From positions 31,126,612 to 31,190,611 of the forward strand of contig NC_037091.1 of the NCBI RefSeq assembly GCF_002994745.2: 64,000 bases of DNA. The letters are read 5' to 3'. The translations under genes were made by a program, and so were the position numbers. Positions within the stretch are counted from its first letter, which is position 1. Every line of letters begins with the position of its first letter. The DNA is from Rosa chinensis (Eukaryota; Streptophyta; Magnoliopsida; Rosales; Rosaceae). Below, in pieces: positions 11,260 to 21,666 of this stretch. The notes beneath the pieces are model-generated. The model was not told the DNA's origin. It made no database searches and saw nothing but the letters and a program-made list of their open reading frames with translations.

Positions 11260-13685
11260 TGTAACGTCCCGAACCTGAATTTACCGGTTTACTAGTCATT
11301 TGGACGGTAAACAGCCTTTACTTTCACTTTTACTTTCGGTTTAGTACTTTTTGTGGCCCTAAAAGTTGACCTTTTGTTCGGGTCAAAATTTGAGGAAAGA
11401 TTCTTCATGGAAGTTGTAGAGGACGTTAAACCGAGCGCGTGCATATGTGGTGCGTAAAAATCGGACTTAGTATGCGAGAGTTATGGCCAAAAATGTGAAG
11501 TTACTGTTTATGGTAACTTTTGATAAAAATGGAAAGTTACCCGGGTAGGTTTCCATTTCCGGAAACCACCCCAGCTCTTTCTCTCTCCTCCCCCCCCCGA
11601 GCTCTCTCTTCTCCGGTTCGACCCTTTCCTTCCTCCCTCCGATTTCCGGCGATTCCGGCCACCAACCGGCGTGCCACCGGTCACCAGAGGAGCGCTTCCT
11701 CCCTCCGAGCACCCCAGCAGCCTTGGTTTTCCACGATTTGGCCGGAAAACCACGGATCGAAGCCTAAACCACTCCGGCTGCAGTTTGGGACTTTTGCCGA
11801 TTCCCGGCGATTCCGGCCACCTCCGGTCCCCATTTCTTCGTCGAAGGTTTGGTTTTTACCACTGATCATTTCCCCTATGGTCTTGTAACGCGATTTGAAG
11901 TGTAGAGGCCGGATCGAATTAGGGTTCTTGAAATTTTCTGGGTTTGTGTTCTTGGATTGATTTCGACTGTTTCTAGTTGTTATTTGGGAATGTTGTAGTT
12001 GAGAAGTTGAATCAGTGTGTTGAGTAGGTGCTGCTGCCAAAGTTTGGTGGCCATCGGAGCTGGTGGCGGTGGCGGCGGTGGCGGCGGTGCCGCCACTGTG
12101 GGCGGCGGTAGCGGCGGCTAGGGAAGCTTTTTAATTTCATTTTCTGGCTAGTTAAATTCTATAATTATCATAGGGCATATATGTGAAGTTTGGTGAATTT
12201 TGGAGGAGTTTGGAATTGTTTGTGAATTTTCGAAGTTTGGAGTTTTGTGGTGGAATCATGGGACATCCGGCCGTCGGATTTCCCTCGTTTTCATTATTGG
12301 AATATGTAAATTGAGGAATTGGAATTGTGGAAGAGATTTGGGGTGAATTTGAGAAGTATTGGAGATAGAGATTTTCAGGTTTCGTTTAGGTTCGTAATTA
12401 TTTTATCGAATTGCCGTTTACGGAAATTTAATTGTGTACAGGGCAATGTTGCGAGCTACGGCTAGATAAAGGAACTCGTTTGTGTGGTCACCCAATAGTA
12501 CTGTGAGTGGACCTTTGATTTTAATTGATGCATGCAAATTAAATTCCGCATGTTTTAAGATATTGATTTATCAACTTATTTATCGAGCATTTTATTTTGT
12601 TTGGTTTATGATTGATTTATTGGTTTGAACATTTGAATTAAATTTCGTTATGCTCGATTTGAGGACTTTGACTCATGCGGATCAATTTATACTATTTATT
12701 TATTTCTACTCGACGATTTGAGATTATTAATGAGTTTCGAGGAAGTATAATTTTATACTTATTTATACCTTACTTATATTTGAACCTGAGTTGAGCTTGG
12801 CGTGCGGGGTCACGTCTTTATACATTTGGATTTTTACTTTGTGAAATAAGTGGGGAAATTATACAGTTTTGCTTGGCTTTCGACTATCTTCTTTTTCACC
12901 ATACGCGGGTCATGTGTTTAGGTCTCCTCCTCACTTACTTTGTGTTTGTGGGTGGCAGTGAGGTAGCTTTCTCCTCCTCACGTGGGTGGTAGTCGAGGTT
13001 ATATTCTCCTCCTCGCACAATCTATGTGCGAATGGTAGTTGAGGTTATTAGTTCTCCTCCTCGCACAATCTATGTGCGAATGGCAGTCGAGGGTAGGTAG
13101 AGCCTGAGGGGCTCCATTCCCGTATGGTGAACCCATTTCCCCTATGTTCTTTGATTGTTGTTCTTAGCTAGCGGGGCTAGCTCGATTTTCATTTAACCAG
13201 CGGGGCTGGTCTTGTTTTCCTTGAGTATCGGAGTTCCAACTTTTTCTTTTAAATCATATGGGACTAGCGGGGCTAGTCGGTTTTTATGAGTGGAACTCCT
13301 TTTGTTTTACTTTCGTTAATCCTTGCATGCATCGGGAATTTCTAAAAGAAATAAATGTGGGAAAGTATAAAATCCATTTGGTTTATATTTGTTTATTTTT
13401 GTCCACTCACGCTAACGTTTTTATGTACTTTCCCCTGGGCCCTTCGTTTTCAAATGCCCAGTTTGCAGGCGTTATTAGTTGAGGTCGGGCGTACGTGGTT
13501 CGAGGCATAGTTGACGAATAGCTTCCGCACTTCTTTGTTTGGCTCTGATCTATTGTGGGTTACTGTTTTGGGTAGTCCACTTTAGGGGTGACTCGACCAG
13601 TTCTCGGTAGAGTTATCACTAAGGTGGGCCCCGCAGGGCCACCTCGGGTTCCAGGGTGGAATCCGGGGCGGGTCCTGTCAGTAGC
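11255..13685 (+). mobile_element. Solo LTR (11260-13680, 2421 bp) with 5 bp TSD
   Basis: It starts TGTAACGTCCCGAACC and ends GGCGGGTCCTGTCA. GTAGC is repeated directly at 11255-11259 and 13681-13685, a clean 5 bp TSD. There is no internal region, so it is a solo LTR left by LTR-LTR recombination. It contains CT-rich DNA, a (GGT/GGC)-rich patch at ~12060-12120 and short repeats around 12900-13270 (CTCCTCCTCGCACAATC and GCGGGGCTAG units). Confidence 0.9.
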
Positions 13686-16440
13686 TTTACAGGAATGAGA
13701 ACTTGGCTGTGGTAAGCAAAACACAAAAACATTAAATGCATGTACATATTTCATTATTACATCGAACTGACTCATAAATGTAATAGGGTCTAATCAAAGC
13801 TAGACCATGGTCTACAAATCTAGGACTGGAAGACCTCGAGTTGGATGATAAGGAGCAGGACACTCCAAGCTTTGACAACTGGGTAAGTATATCATTCTGA
13901 GCTTGTCTACTTCCAATTAATATTGGGGGCAAGAAACATTATTGGCCCCCAATAATGTCTTGACCCTGGTTTAGTTATTACTTAAATCATGTCTTTCAAA
14001 AGAAAACTGATTTTTGTGTGTTTATTTAATACATTGGCCTGTGAATCATTGAAATAGAAGCTTTTCTGGTGGTCTATTGGGGGACAATAATCTTTTTACT
14101 GCCCCCCAATAAACACAATATTGGGGGCCAATAACTTTCAATTTTTTGTTCTATTATTTGCAGGTGCCCCAGGCAAGCCAAGCAGAAGAGGAACAAAATG
14201 AAAGGCTAATAAGGAATATCAAAGAACTCATCAGTGAGATGGAGGCAGCCATCAGTGACACGAATCCCACCAAAGAAATGAAGGCAAAGCTAGGAAAGCT
14301 TGCCAAAGCTAATGAGGACCTGAATGCACAAAACAGGGATTTATGGGCCAAGCTAAAGCTAGCCGATGAGAGGATTAAAGGCCTAGAGGATGAAAAGAGA
14401 GCCAAAAATAACCTCATCAGGGCTCTGTACATTAGGCTTGGAAAGGAAAAGGGAGATCACCCTCCACCACAAAGTCAGCTTCAGATAGTTCCATTTACGC
14501 ACAAAGTGCCTTAAGATGAAGTCAAGGAAGAAACTCCAAACTTTGGAGCAAGTGTGGGAGAGGAAACACATTATGCAGCCAGTGTGGGAGATGAGACGGA
14601 GAAGGTGATATCAACATTTCCTCTCTGTATGGAACTACCTGAACAACAAGAAGAAAGCCGAAAACAACCTTAACAACCAGAAGGTGGGAATCAAGAAGAG
14701 GAAGAATGTCTTGATAACATCGTAAGGATGATTGCTGGAAAAGAAGAGAAGGTAGAACTTGGAAAGAAAAAATAGAAAGAAAAGGCCCAAACCGAACAAC
14801 CAAAACAGAAGAAAAACGTGGAGATCCTGTCTATAAAGAAGAATGTTAAGACATACAAGAAGGGTGCGAAGAAGGCTAAAGAAGATGACTGGGAGTACAA
14901 CACTCCCGAAGAAGCAAAGATGAGGAAGAGAGCCCCACCTAAGAGAGCTAGGAACATGTTGCAGACCCAGAAAAAAGTGGAGAACAAGATCAAAATCTAG
15001 GGTGTCAACTGCGAGAAGCCAACTTGGAAGACACTGAACCCCGCAGTGGCAAGTCACTTTCAATACTTCTTCAATGTTGCCATGAAAGACACATAAGTAC
15101 ACAGCCTGGTTTAATTTAGTAGAAAATTTCAATTTCTTTATTTCATATGGTTTACAAACCAATTAGAATTAATTGTTTCTGTTTGCACAGGTCCGAATAC
15201 TAGATCAGCAACAATCTATTACTCCGGATAACCAAGCATTACCTCAGAGTGATCATCCAAGAGGGGGATGTCAAAACTGATGTAAGTCTTCCATTGATGC
15301 GGTCCATTTAATGTTAATGTGATTATTACCCCTAGTAATATTGTTATTTAGGCAATTAACTTTAATCTTTCTCACTTATATAGTTCTGATGGTGAATCAA
15401 ATGACATAATTGCAGGTGATTAGCATTTATATTGATTTGTTGAAGTTTGATGTCGAAAAGCGAAATGCTCAAGTCGGATTTCTCACTGTAGACGCAGCGG
15501 TAAGTAATCGAAACCAAGCAAATGGAGTTTTGTGTTTATTAAATAGTAGTAGTTTATGAATAATTGAAATGTAGTGTTTCTTTTGGTGTCTACTGGGGGG
15601 CAATAGACAGATTATTGTCCCCCAATAATGTTTTGACTGTGGTCTATTAATCATCTAAATCATGTCTTTGAAAACTGTTATGTTGATTTGTGTTAATTGA
15701 TTCAAAATGCAGTGTTTTTTATGGTCTATTGGGGGCAGTAGACATATTTCCCCCCCCCCCCCCCCAAATAATGTCTTCGTTTGAAGTTAGTAATGGTTTA
15801 TTAACAGCACAGTTTTCAGTTTTAACTTGTATTAACTTGGTTATGTTGTCTATACAGTACTATGCAATAAATCATGAGCAGAAGAAGGAAAAGGTGAGGA
15901 CACTAGACCGCTCGAGTGCGGTGTCGAAACATTGTTGATCGAACCACTGTGGTAGATCTTCCGTTTCCCAAAGGTCCTAGTTCCCATTCACCACAGTACA
16001 AGCATGCACTACACTTTGCTGGTAACCGACAATGAAAAAAGGTGCTTTACTCATATGAATTCATTGTGGCCAGCAATCGATGAATTCACTAATGAGGAGA
16101 AGTACCACCTGAATGAGGCAAGAGTGGTATGTAATCATTTCACAACACTTTTTTGTTTTCCATAGTGTTTAGGATGATTTTCAAGAACTAAACTTGTATA
16201 TCTGCAAAACACAGGTAAAGCACATCAAGAAGTTCATACATACTGTGAACTTGACAAAGTTTAGAACCCCAGGTGACAGCCAAGATCCAGAGGTCACTAG
16301 GGAAAAATGCAAAGGTGAAGATGACAAGGAAAACCTAATTATGGTTGAAGAAGAAATGACCAAGAAGGAAAAAGAAACTAGGAACTGGATCTTGCAGAAC
16401 AACATTGTGGAGACAGACTATGAACTCTATGAAGACTTTG
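13681..16440 (+). pseudogene. Ulp1-like transposon gene, coiled-coil region and His/Asp half of the protease domain
   Basis: Exons can be followed between introns that carry hairpin repeats. One exon ends at DNW (GT donor near 13881). The next starts at 14164 and encodes a long charged coiled coil (KELISEMEAAISD..., 14164-14511). After a TAA at 14512 the frame continues through more stops in Lys-rich sequence to ~15075. Later exons are 15195-15285, 15416-15510, 15857-16128 and 16215-16440. The protease signature lies in the fourth of these: VPIHHSTSMHYTLLVTD, with the catalytic His codon at 16007. The position 17 residues on, normally Asp, is Asn (codon 16058-16060). Several stops show it is not functional. 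It resumes at 19303. Confidence 0.65.
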
Positions 16441-19302
16441 TGTGAGCACCGGAAAATTTATCAAGCTTAAATTGAGATCGTTCAACAATTTATTTATTTA
16501 CGATCTCGGTAATTGTCGGAGTGCTCGAGAATATTTTCAGAAAATTTTGTATAGTGAAATCCTCTATTTAAGGATTGGCTAATAAAGTGCACGACACGAC
16601 GAGTTCGTGGGACTTTTCGGGGAATTTTTCGGATACCCGACCTATTTGTTATGATTTTCCAAAGTTTTGAGATTTTAGAAATTAATTAAGGAAATAGAAA
16701 ATGGGTGGAGCGATCCTAACCATCCATAAACCCACCGACTGATCACAGCCGTCGAAATTAAGTTAGAGCAGCCTATAAAGAGGCCTTGTCTCGGTTGGAC
16801 GACCAAAAGGATCCAGAGAGAAGCTCAAAGCTTCTGACCCGAAACGGAGTCGCCGACCCGAGAATGAAACCCGACCAAAGTGGTGTTGTCCGACCACCGA
16901 TCGACGACTGACGGCCACCATCTTCTTCGTCTCGCCGTCGCCAATAGCCTCCTATCCTTGGATCGTCAATGCAACGATCGTGAACGGAGAGTTGAAGGTG
17001 AGAAGCATCGTTTGCTCTACCGGTTCTGTGGTGGTTTCCGGCCACCGTCTGGGCGGCCTTCAGTATGGAACTTCCTCCTCTCGCCTTTCTCTACACGCTA
17101 GATTAATTAGTCTTTGAAATTGGTGGGGTTTTGACGATTTCGTTTCTGGGATTGGTCTCGGGGTACCATGTTCTTCGACACCAGTGACCTTCCCGGAAAT
17201 TCTGGGCTTGGTTTTCACCTTGGCTGCACTTGTGGACCAGAAATCAAGAGTCTTGCTGGGTTATTAGCGTCAAAATCCTCAACTCATCAACATTCCAGTT
17301 CTAGCAAGGGGTTCTGTAAACCCGAGCTTGATCAACGTAGACTTTCGAAGGTATAATTCCAAACCTTGAATTCAAAGGTTGCTCTTGTGATGAATTCGAA
17401 AATTGTGGACTGAAGAGCTCTTGAATTATTTCTGTCCTGGAGATTTGGTTGAATCATGATGTTATGCATAGTTTGATCGAGTTGTGTAGTTTGGTGGTTT
17501 GAGGATTTCTTTGCAGATTGTAGTACTGGAGGTAATATCGAGATTTAGATGGAAATGTTTCTGTTTGTTGGCTGGAGAATCGATTGAGTTATGGATTGAG
17601 AAATTGGTTGTATTATTGACTGGAGATTGTGAGTGCGTGTGTGAGGTTTCTGTGAAATTGATTACTGGTTATGAGTGAATAAATGGTATTGTGTTGTTAT
17701 GTTTGATCTGTGGCTATTGTTATTTGGAAGGTAACAACACAGAAATTATGAATTGGTTGTGATGTTGAATGCTTGAGAGTGAATTTAAAAGGTCCTAAGG
17801 GATGGTTTAGGTTATGTGGGTGTCCATAGTAATTCGATGGAATTTACTATGCGACAAAATGTGAAATAGAAATAAAAGACCAAGTATTGCGTGAATTGGG
17901 ATAAATCGTTTACGAAATTGGAAACATGATCTTTGCTTGTGTATATGTTAAATTGATAGTAAATGAAAGGAATTATTATATATGTATAATGGGTGGCCTT
18001 AGTAGTTGGGTGCACTCAATGCATATTTGGTCGATACTTTAAACTTCATGATACTTTAAACTTCATGTAAATGTTCGGTAATTTGGGGTTTAATTATCGA
18101 ACTTGTCATAATTGGTCAAACAATGGTCAAAATTGGTCAATCCTGGTCAAACCAGGAAATGTTGGTCAAACCTTGGTCAACTCCTGGTCAAACCAGGAAA
18201 AGTTGGTTTGGACGATTTATTATTTGTCAAGATCTCATATAATTGTTCAAAAGATATTGACTATCAAAATGTCGGAATTTAGGGCTCCAATTACCCGAGG
18301 AACGGAAGGTTCGTGACTCTCGGAGCACGTGAGAGAAAGCATCGGAATCGAGGTAGGGATTCAGGACTCTCCTCGGTTGGTGATTTTCTTATATATTGTT
18401 ATTAAATGATGCATGTTAGTTGGTATGGTTTGGTTATGTTCAAATGCACACTAATCAAACCATGTGAGAAATGTGATGGCTTGAGAGCGAAGGGTAGCTC
18501 TGACTTCCTTGGGTTCGATCCCCAAAACCTCTGGAGGGTTAGTTACACCGGTCGTCCGGGTATTCCGATCGTAATAACGGGCCCGGTACGTGTGTGTAGC
18601 TAAGTAGTGGACGCTCTCGCTACGCTTACCTAGTGATAAATTAATTTGAGGTAAGGTCGTGTAGTGGGTCTATGGGACCGGCCATCAGGTAATACTTGGA
18701 TTTGGCGCCGTATTTATTTAAGCATCATGCATCGGTTTTCAAGTTGAAAATCATTAAAGTTTGTCGTTCTTTTAAATATTTGGTTTAAATATGTTTTCAT
18801 ACTAGGCAGCCCAAATATTTGTTTATTGGTTTTAAATCTAGTTGAGGTAGAGTTCCTGTAGAGCAGCGAGGACGAAAGCTCACCTCTACAACAGTATGAA
18901 TGCAGGTACTGTGCACTAGTGACAACACAGTAGCGGGCGGAGCTGGGTGTGCGGAAGCTCGGTAAAACATCGTTTGGATTTAATTTTAAACTCTCTTTCT
19001 CGAACTTCGTGTTTCGGAGCTTGTTGTTATCTAGCCTCGTGTTAAATTTAGTTGAATTCTCTTTCATTGAAATTCACACTTCGTGTGATCCTTATCCAAG
19101 TTCTGGACGAACGAAATAGATTTTAGTAACTCAGGTTTTCACCTAAAAAATATTTGTAGCTTCCGCTGTGTTTAGATAGGAAATTTTCAAACAAAATGCC
19201 TAGCGATTCTCTAGGATGTAAATTGATCGTTCGATTTATGTTTTAGAGACTCGCGGCACTGTAACGAGCTTAAGTTGGTGAGGTGCAGCTTGGGGCGTTA
19301 CA
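16441..19302 (+). mobile_element. Solo LTR (2862 bp) inside the Ulp1-like gene
   Basis: It begins TGTGAGCACCGG and ends GGGGCGTTACA. It splits an exon of the protease domain. No TSD is visible (CTTTG before, CCGCA after). Joining the flanks so that the reading frame continues needs the TG at 16441-16442 to belong to the gene, so a few bases were probably lost at a junction. The LTR at 62409-64000 is a second copy of the same family in reverse orientation. Short TTGGTCAAACC repeats lie at ~18110-18210. Confidence 0.85.
18477..18521 (+). other. tRNA-like box A/box B segment inside the LTR
   Basis: TGGCTTGAGAG (18477-18487) and GGTTCGATCC (18512-18521) resemble RNA polymerase III internal promoter boxes at roughly tRNA spacing. 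The same block is present in the related LTR at ~63190-63240. It could be a fossil SINE inside the LTR family or chance. No cloverleaf was established. Confidence 0.35.
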
Positions 19303-19501
19303 CCGCAGCAGAACACATCATCGTAAGTACCCCAAAACCACATTGTTTGTACCTCAAAACAAACTATTTGTTTATTACCCCCCAATAAAGTTAACATGAA
19401 TTATTTTACTTTTTTACAGTGCTGATTGCGGACCCTTTATGCTCCATTTCATGGAGAGCATAGTAAATGGTGAAGAATCAAGCAAGGCAGGGACAACATG
19501 A
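19303..19501 (+). pseudogene. Ulp1-like transposon gene, Gln/Cys half of the protease domain
   Basis: Directly after the LTR the exon resumes at 19303-19322 (PQQNTSS) and is followed by GTAAGT. The last exon starts at 19420 after TTTTTACAG. It encodes ADCGPFMLHFMESIVNGE and ends at TGA 19499-19501. PQQ...DCG is the oxyanion Gln plus nucleophile Cys motif of C48 (Ulp1/SENP) proteases; the Cys codon is 19427-19429. The LTR therefore separates the His side from the Gln/Cys side. C48 enzymes cleave SUMO or related modifiers. The role of transposon-borne copies is not established. Confidence 0.7.
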
Positions 19502-20272
19502 GTAAAAGAATGCTAGAGAGAATCATGCACCTTGAATTAGGGAGAAACCGAGAAAGTGAAGAACAAAATTAGGGATAACATAAGTAGGAATTTAACTTTA
19601 GGATTCAAAAAGTAGGGATTGTAAAATTCTCGTACTAAATTTATCTTCAAATTATGGTTAAATGACATGAAGTATTGGATGATATAATATACTTCTGTTG
19701 CCTTAAATTTATAACAGGTCCTTTTAACAAATTGTTGATGGATTCATGCACCAAAATAGTTAGGTTTATTGCCCCCCCCAATAATCTTCATAATTTCGGT
19801 CAGAAGATACTTATTTGTCTTTAGTTTAGTTTAGGAAAGTAAATATCTTCAAATTCAATACTTGGCAAACTCAAGTTCACCAATAATCAGGTTTATTGGG
19901 GGATCATAAAGGGTCTATTGGACCCTAATAATATTTAAGAAGATGGCCAGAAGTATCTCGGTTGGTTTTTAAATTAGTTGCAACAGTTGAGTTGGGTTTC
20001 AAATCATATGAAGGTCTAATGTCCTTGAATAATCAAACATTATTGGGGGCAATCTGTCTATTCCCCCTAATAAACCACCTATAATCAATCATTGCAACTC
20101 AAACCTGTTCAAAATTTAATTTCATTTATGTAAAAGCAATTGAAATCATAATAAAAGTAAAAATTTGTCCTCCGGAAAAGAATAATGGTTCAATGAGCAT
20201 GAATATAATCAATTATTGCCCCTAATAAAACTGTTACTGCCCCCAATAGAATGATCTTTACAGAGACATATA
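19502..20272. other. MULE spacer between the convergent genes
   Basis: AT-rich, with at least four hairpin-type motifs (TTATTGCCCC...CAATAA and relatives). No coding sequence is recognised. It separates the 3' ends of the Ulp1-like (+) and transposase (-) genes. Confidence 0.5.
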
Positions 20273-20385
20273 CTACTGTTCAACAAGATGTTCTGTGTAG
20301 CTCAACTTGTTATGAGTGTCCATTTTGCCGCAACGACCGCAGTGAATTTAATAGACAACTTAATGAATCATATGGAATAGGAATC

Positions 20386-21666
20386 ACTTCAAAAAAATAT
20401 TTCTACATTTAGTTATGAATTTAATTCTCTTCATTTGGTGTTGATGAAAATGCTTGTTTTATCATTACCATAGATTTATTGGCAGCATAAATTGAGAGGA
20501 GATGCCGATTGATAAATCTTGGATGCCGTTAAGTAGATCAGACCCAAAGTATGATCAAGGAGTTACTGAGTTTCTTGATTATGCATATAGCCATGATAAG
20601 TGGGTAGAGGATGACATGATAATATGTCCATGCCATGCAAAGTATGTGGTTTAATTCTCACATTCTGTGGTACTATTTACATCTTTCAAATATTTTTATA
20701 TGTTGCTATTTTATGCTATTTATTGCATGTTTTAGCTCTTATTTTGCATTCTAACTTCTTTGTTTTTCTTTTACAATAGGACAATATTGCAACAGATTCA
20801 AGTGCACACCATGATGAAGATGTTGTTGATGAAGATGGTGATGAAGATGTTGCATGCTGATGAATATGATGCAAACTCTAATGAGGACTTTTATTAGATA
20901 TATTGTTAGCTTCCTTGCTTAAGAATGATTATATTATAAAGACCAAATATTGAATATTTATCTGACCATGTATGAATGATTAACTATGTTTCATCTAATG
21001 CAATTTTTTTTATGAAGATTTAATTGTCTCCTTGTATGTTTAATAAAAAAAATTATCTTGATTCATCTACCTCTTCCGATCAGGTTAATTGACAATTAAA
21101 TTGAGTGTGAGGAAAATAAATTCCTGACAAATTTCAACGAATAAATTGTTTTCCGACCACTTTTTCCGACTACAATATCATTCTCGGAAATATTAGATTA
21201 TATTTTTCCGACAGAAAATATCAGTTTCTGAGGAAAATATGACCCTCGAAACTTATTCATTTTCGATGCCAACTAGTCATCGGAATTAAATATTCTTATC
21301 GGAAATAGTTTTTTCCAACCACTCCTATTCGTCAGAAATAAGTCCTTGGAAAAAAAATGGATTGGCTAGCAACCAATTTTTTCCTACAAGCAACGAATTA
21401 TTTCCAACAAACATCTTTTGTGGTAAATACTATTTGTCGTAGTTGAGGAGTAACAATTTCCGACCACCGAAAAATTATTTACGACCACTTCTAGCTGTCG
21501 GAAATACATCTTTTTCCGAGAGTTGGTCGGAAAAAGACTATTTCCGATGATATTTTTTCCGACGACCACCGAGGGCACCTAGCTGTTAGAAATAGCTTTT
21601 TCCGACGGGGAAAGTGCCTTTTTCGACCAAACTCCACCCTTGGAAATGACTATCATTGTTGTAGTG
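20386..21666 (+). mobile_element. Deleted CACTA (En/Spm) element
   Basis: The right end is clear. The reverse complement of 21640-21666 begins CACTACAACAATGATAG, a CACTA terminus. The adjacent 21100-21640 is full of TTCCGAC/GTCGGAAA repeats, the subterminal repeats of this class. The left end is uncertain. CACTTCAAAAAAA at 20386 is the best candidate, but no 3 bp TSD matches. Inside are fragments of a TNP2-type gene and little else, so it is non-autonomous. It lies within the C-terminal part of the MULE transposase gene. Confidence 0.7.
20502..20654 (+). pseudogene. CACTA transposase (TNP2) N-terminal fragment
   Basis: ATG at 20502 opens MPIDKSWMPLSRSDPKY, then GVTEFLDYAYSH and IICPCHAK. This is the transposase-associated domain found at the N-terminus of plant En/Spm TNP2 proteins (pattern M..SWM...R....Y..GV..FL..A.......I.CPC..C). 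Only ~50 codons remain; a GTATGT that could be a donor follows the AAA after CPCHA. A short acidic His/Asp-rich segment at ~20781-20897 may be another leftover exon. The catalytic region is absent. Confidence 0.7.

Noticed and set aside
18406..18603. Open frame with a near copy at 63116-63304, which looks like a conserved protein
   Set aside because: Both lie at the same position in two copies of one LTR family. The similarity is from DNA copying, not protein selection.
21579..21664. Extension of the transposase C-terminal frame into the CACTA end
   Set aside because: The last residues derive from the inserted CACTA terminus, not from the MULE gene.
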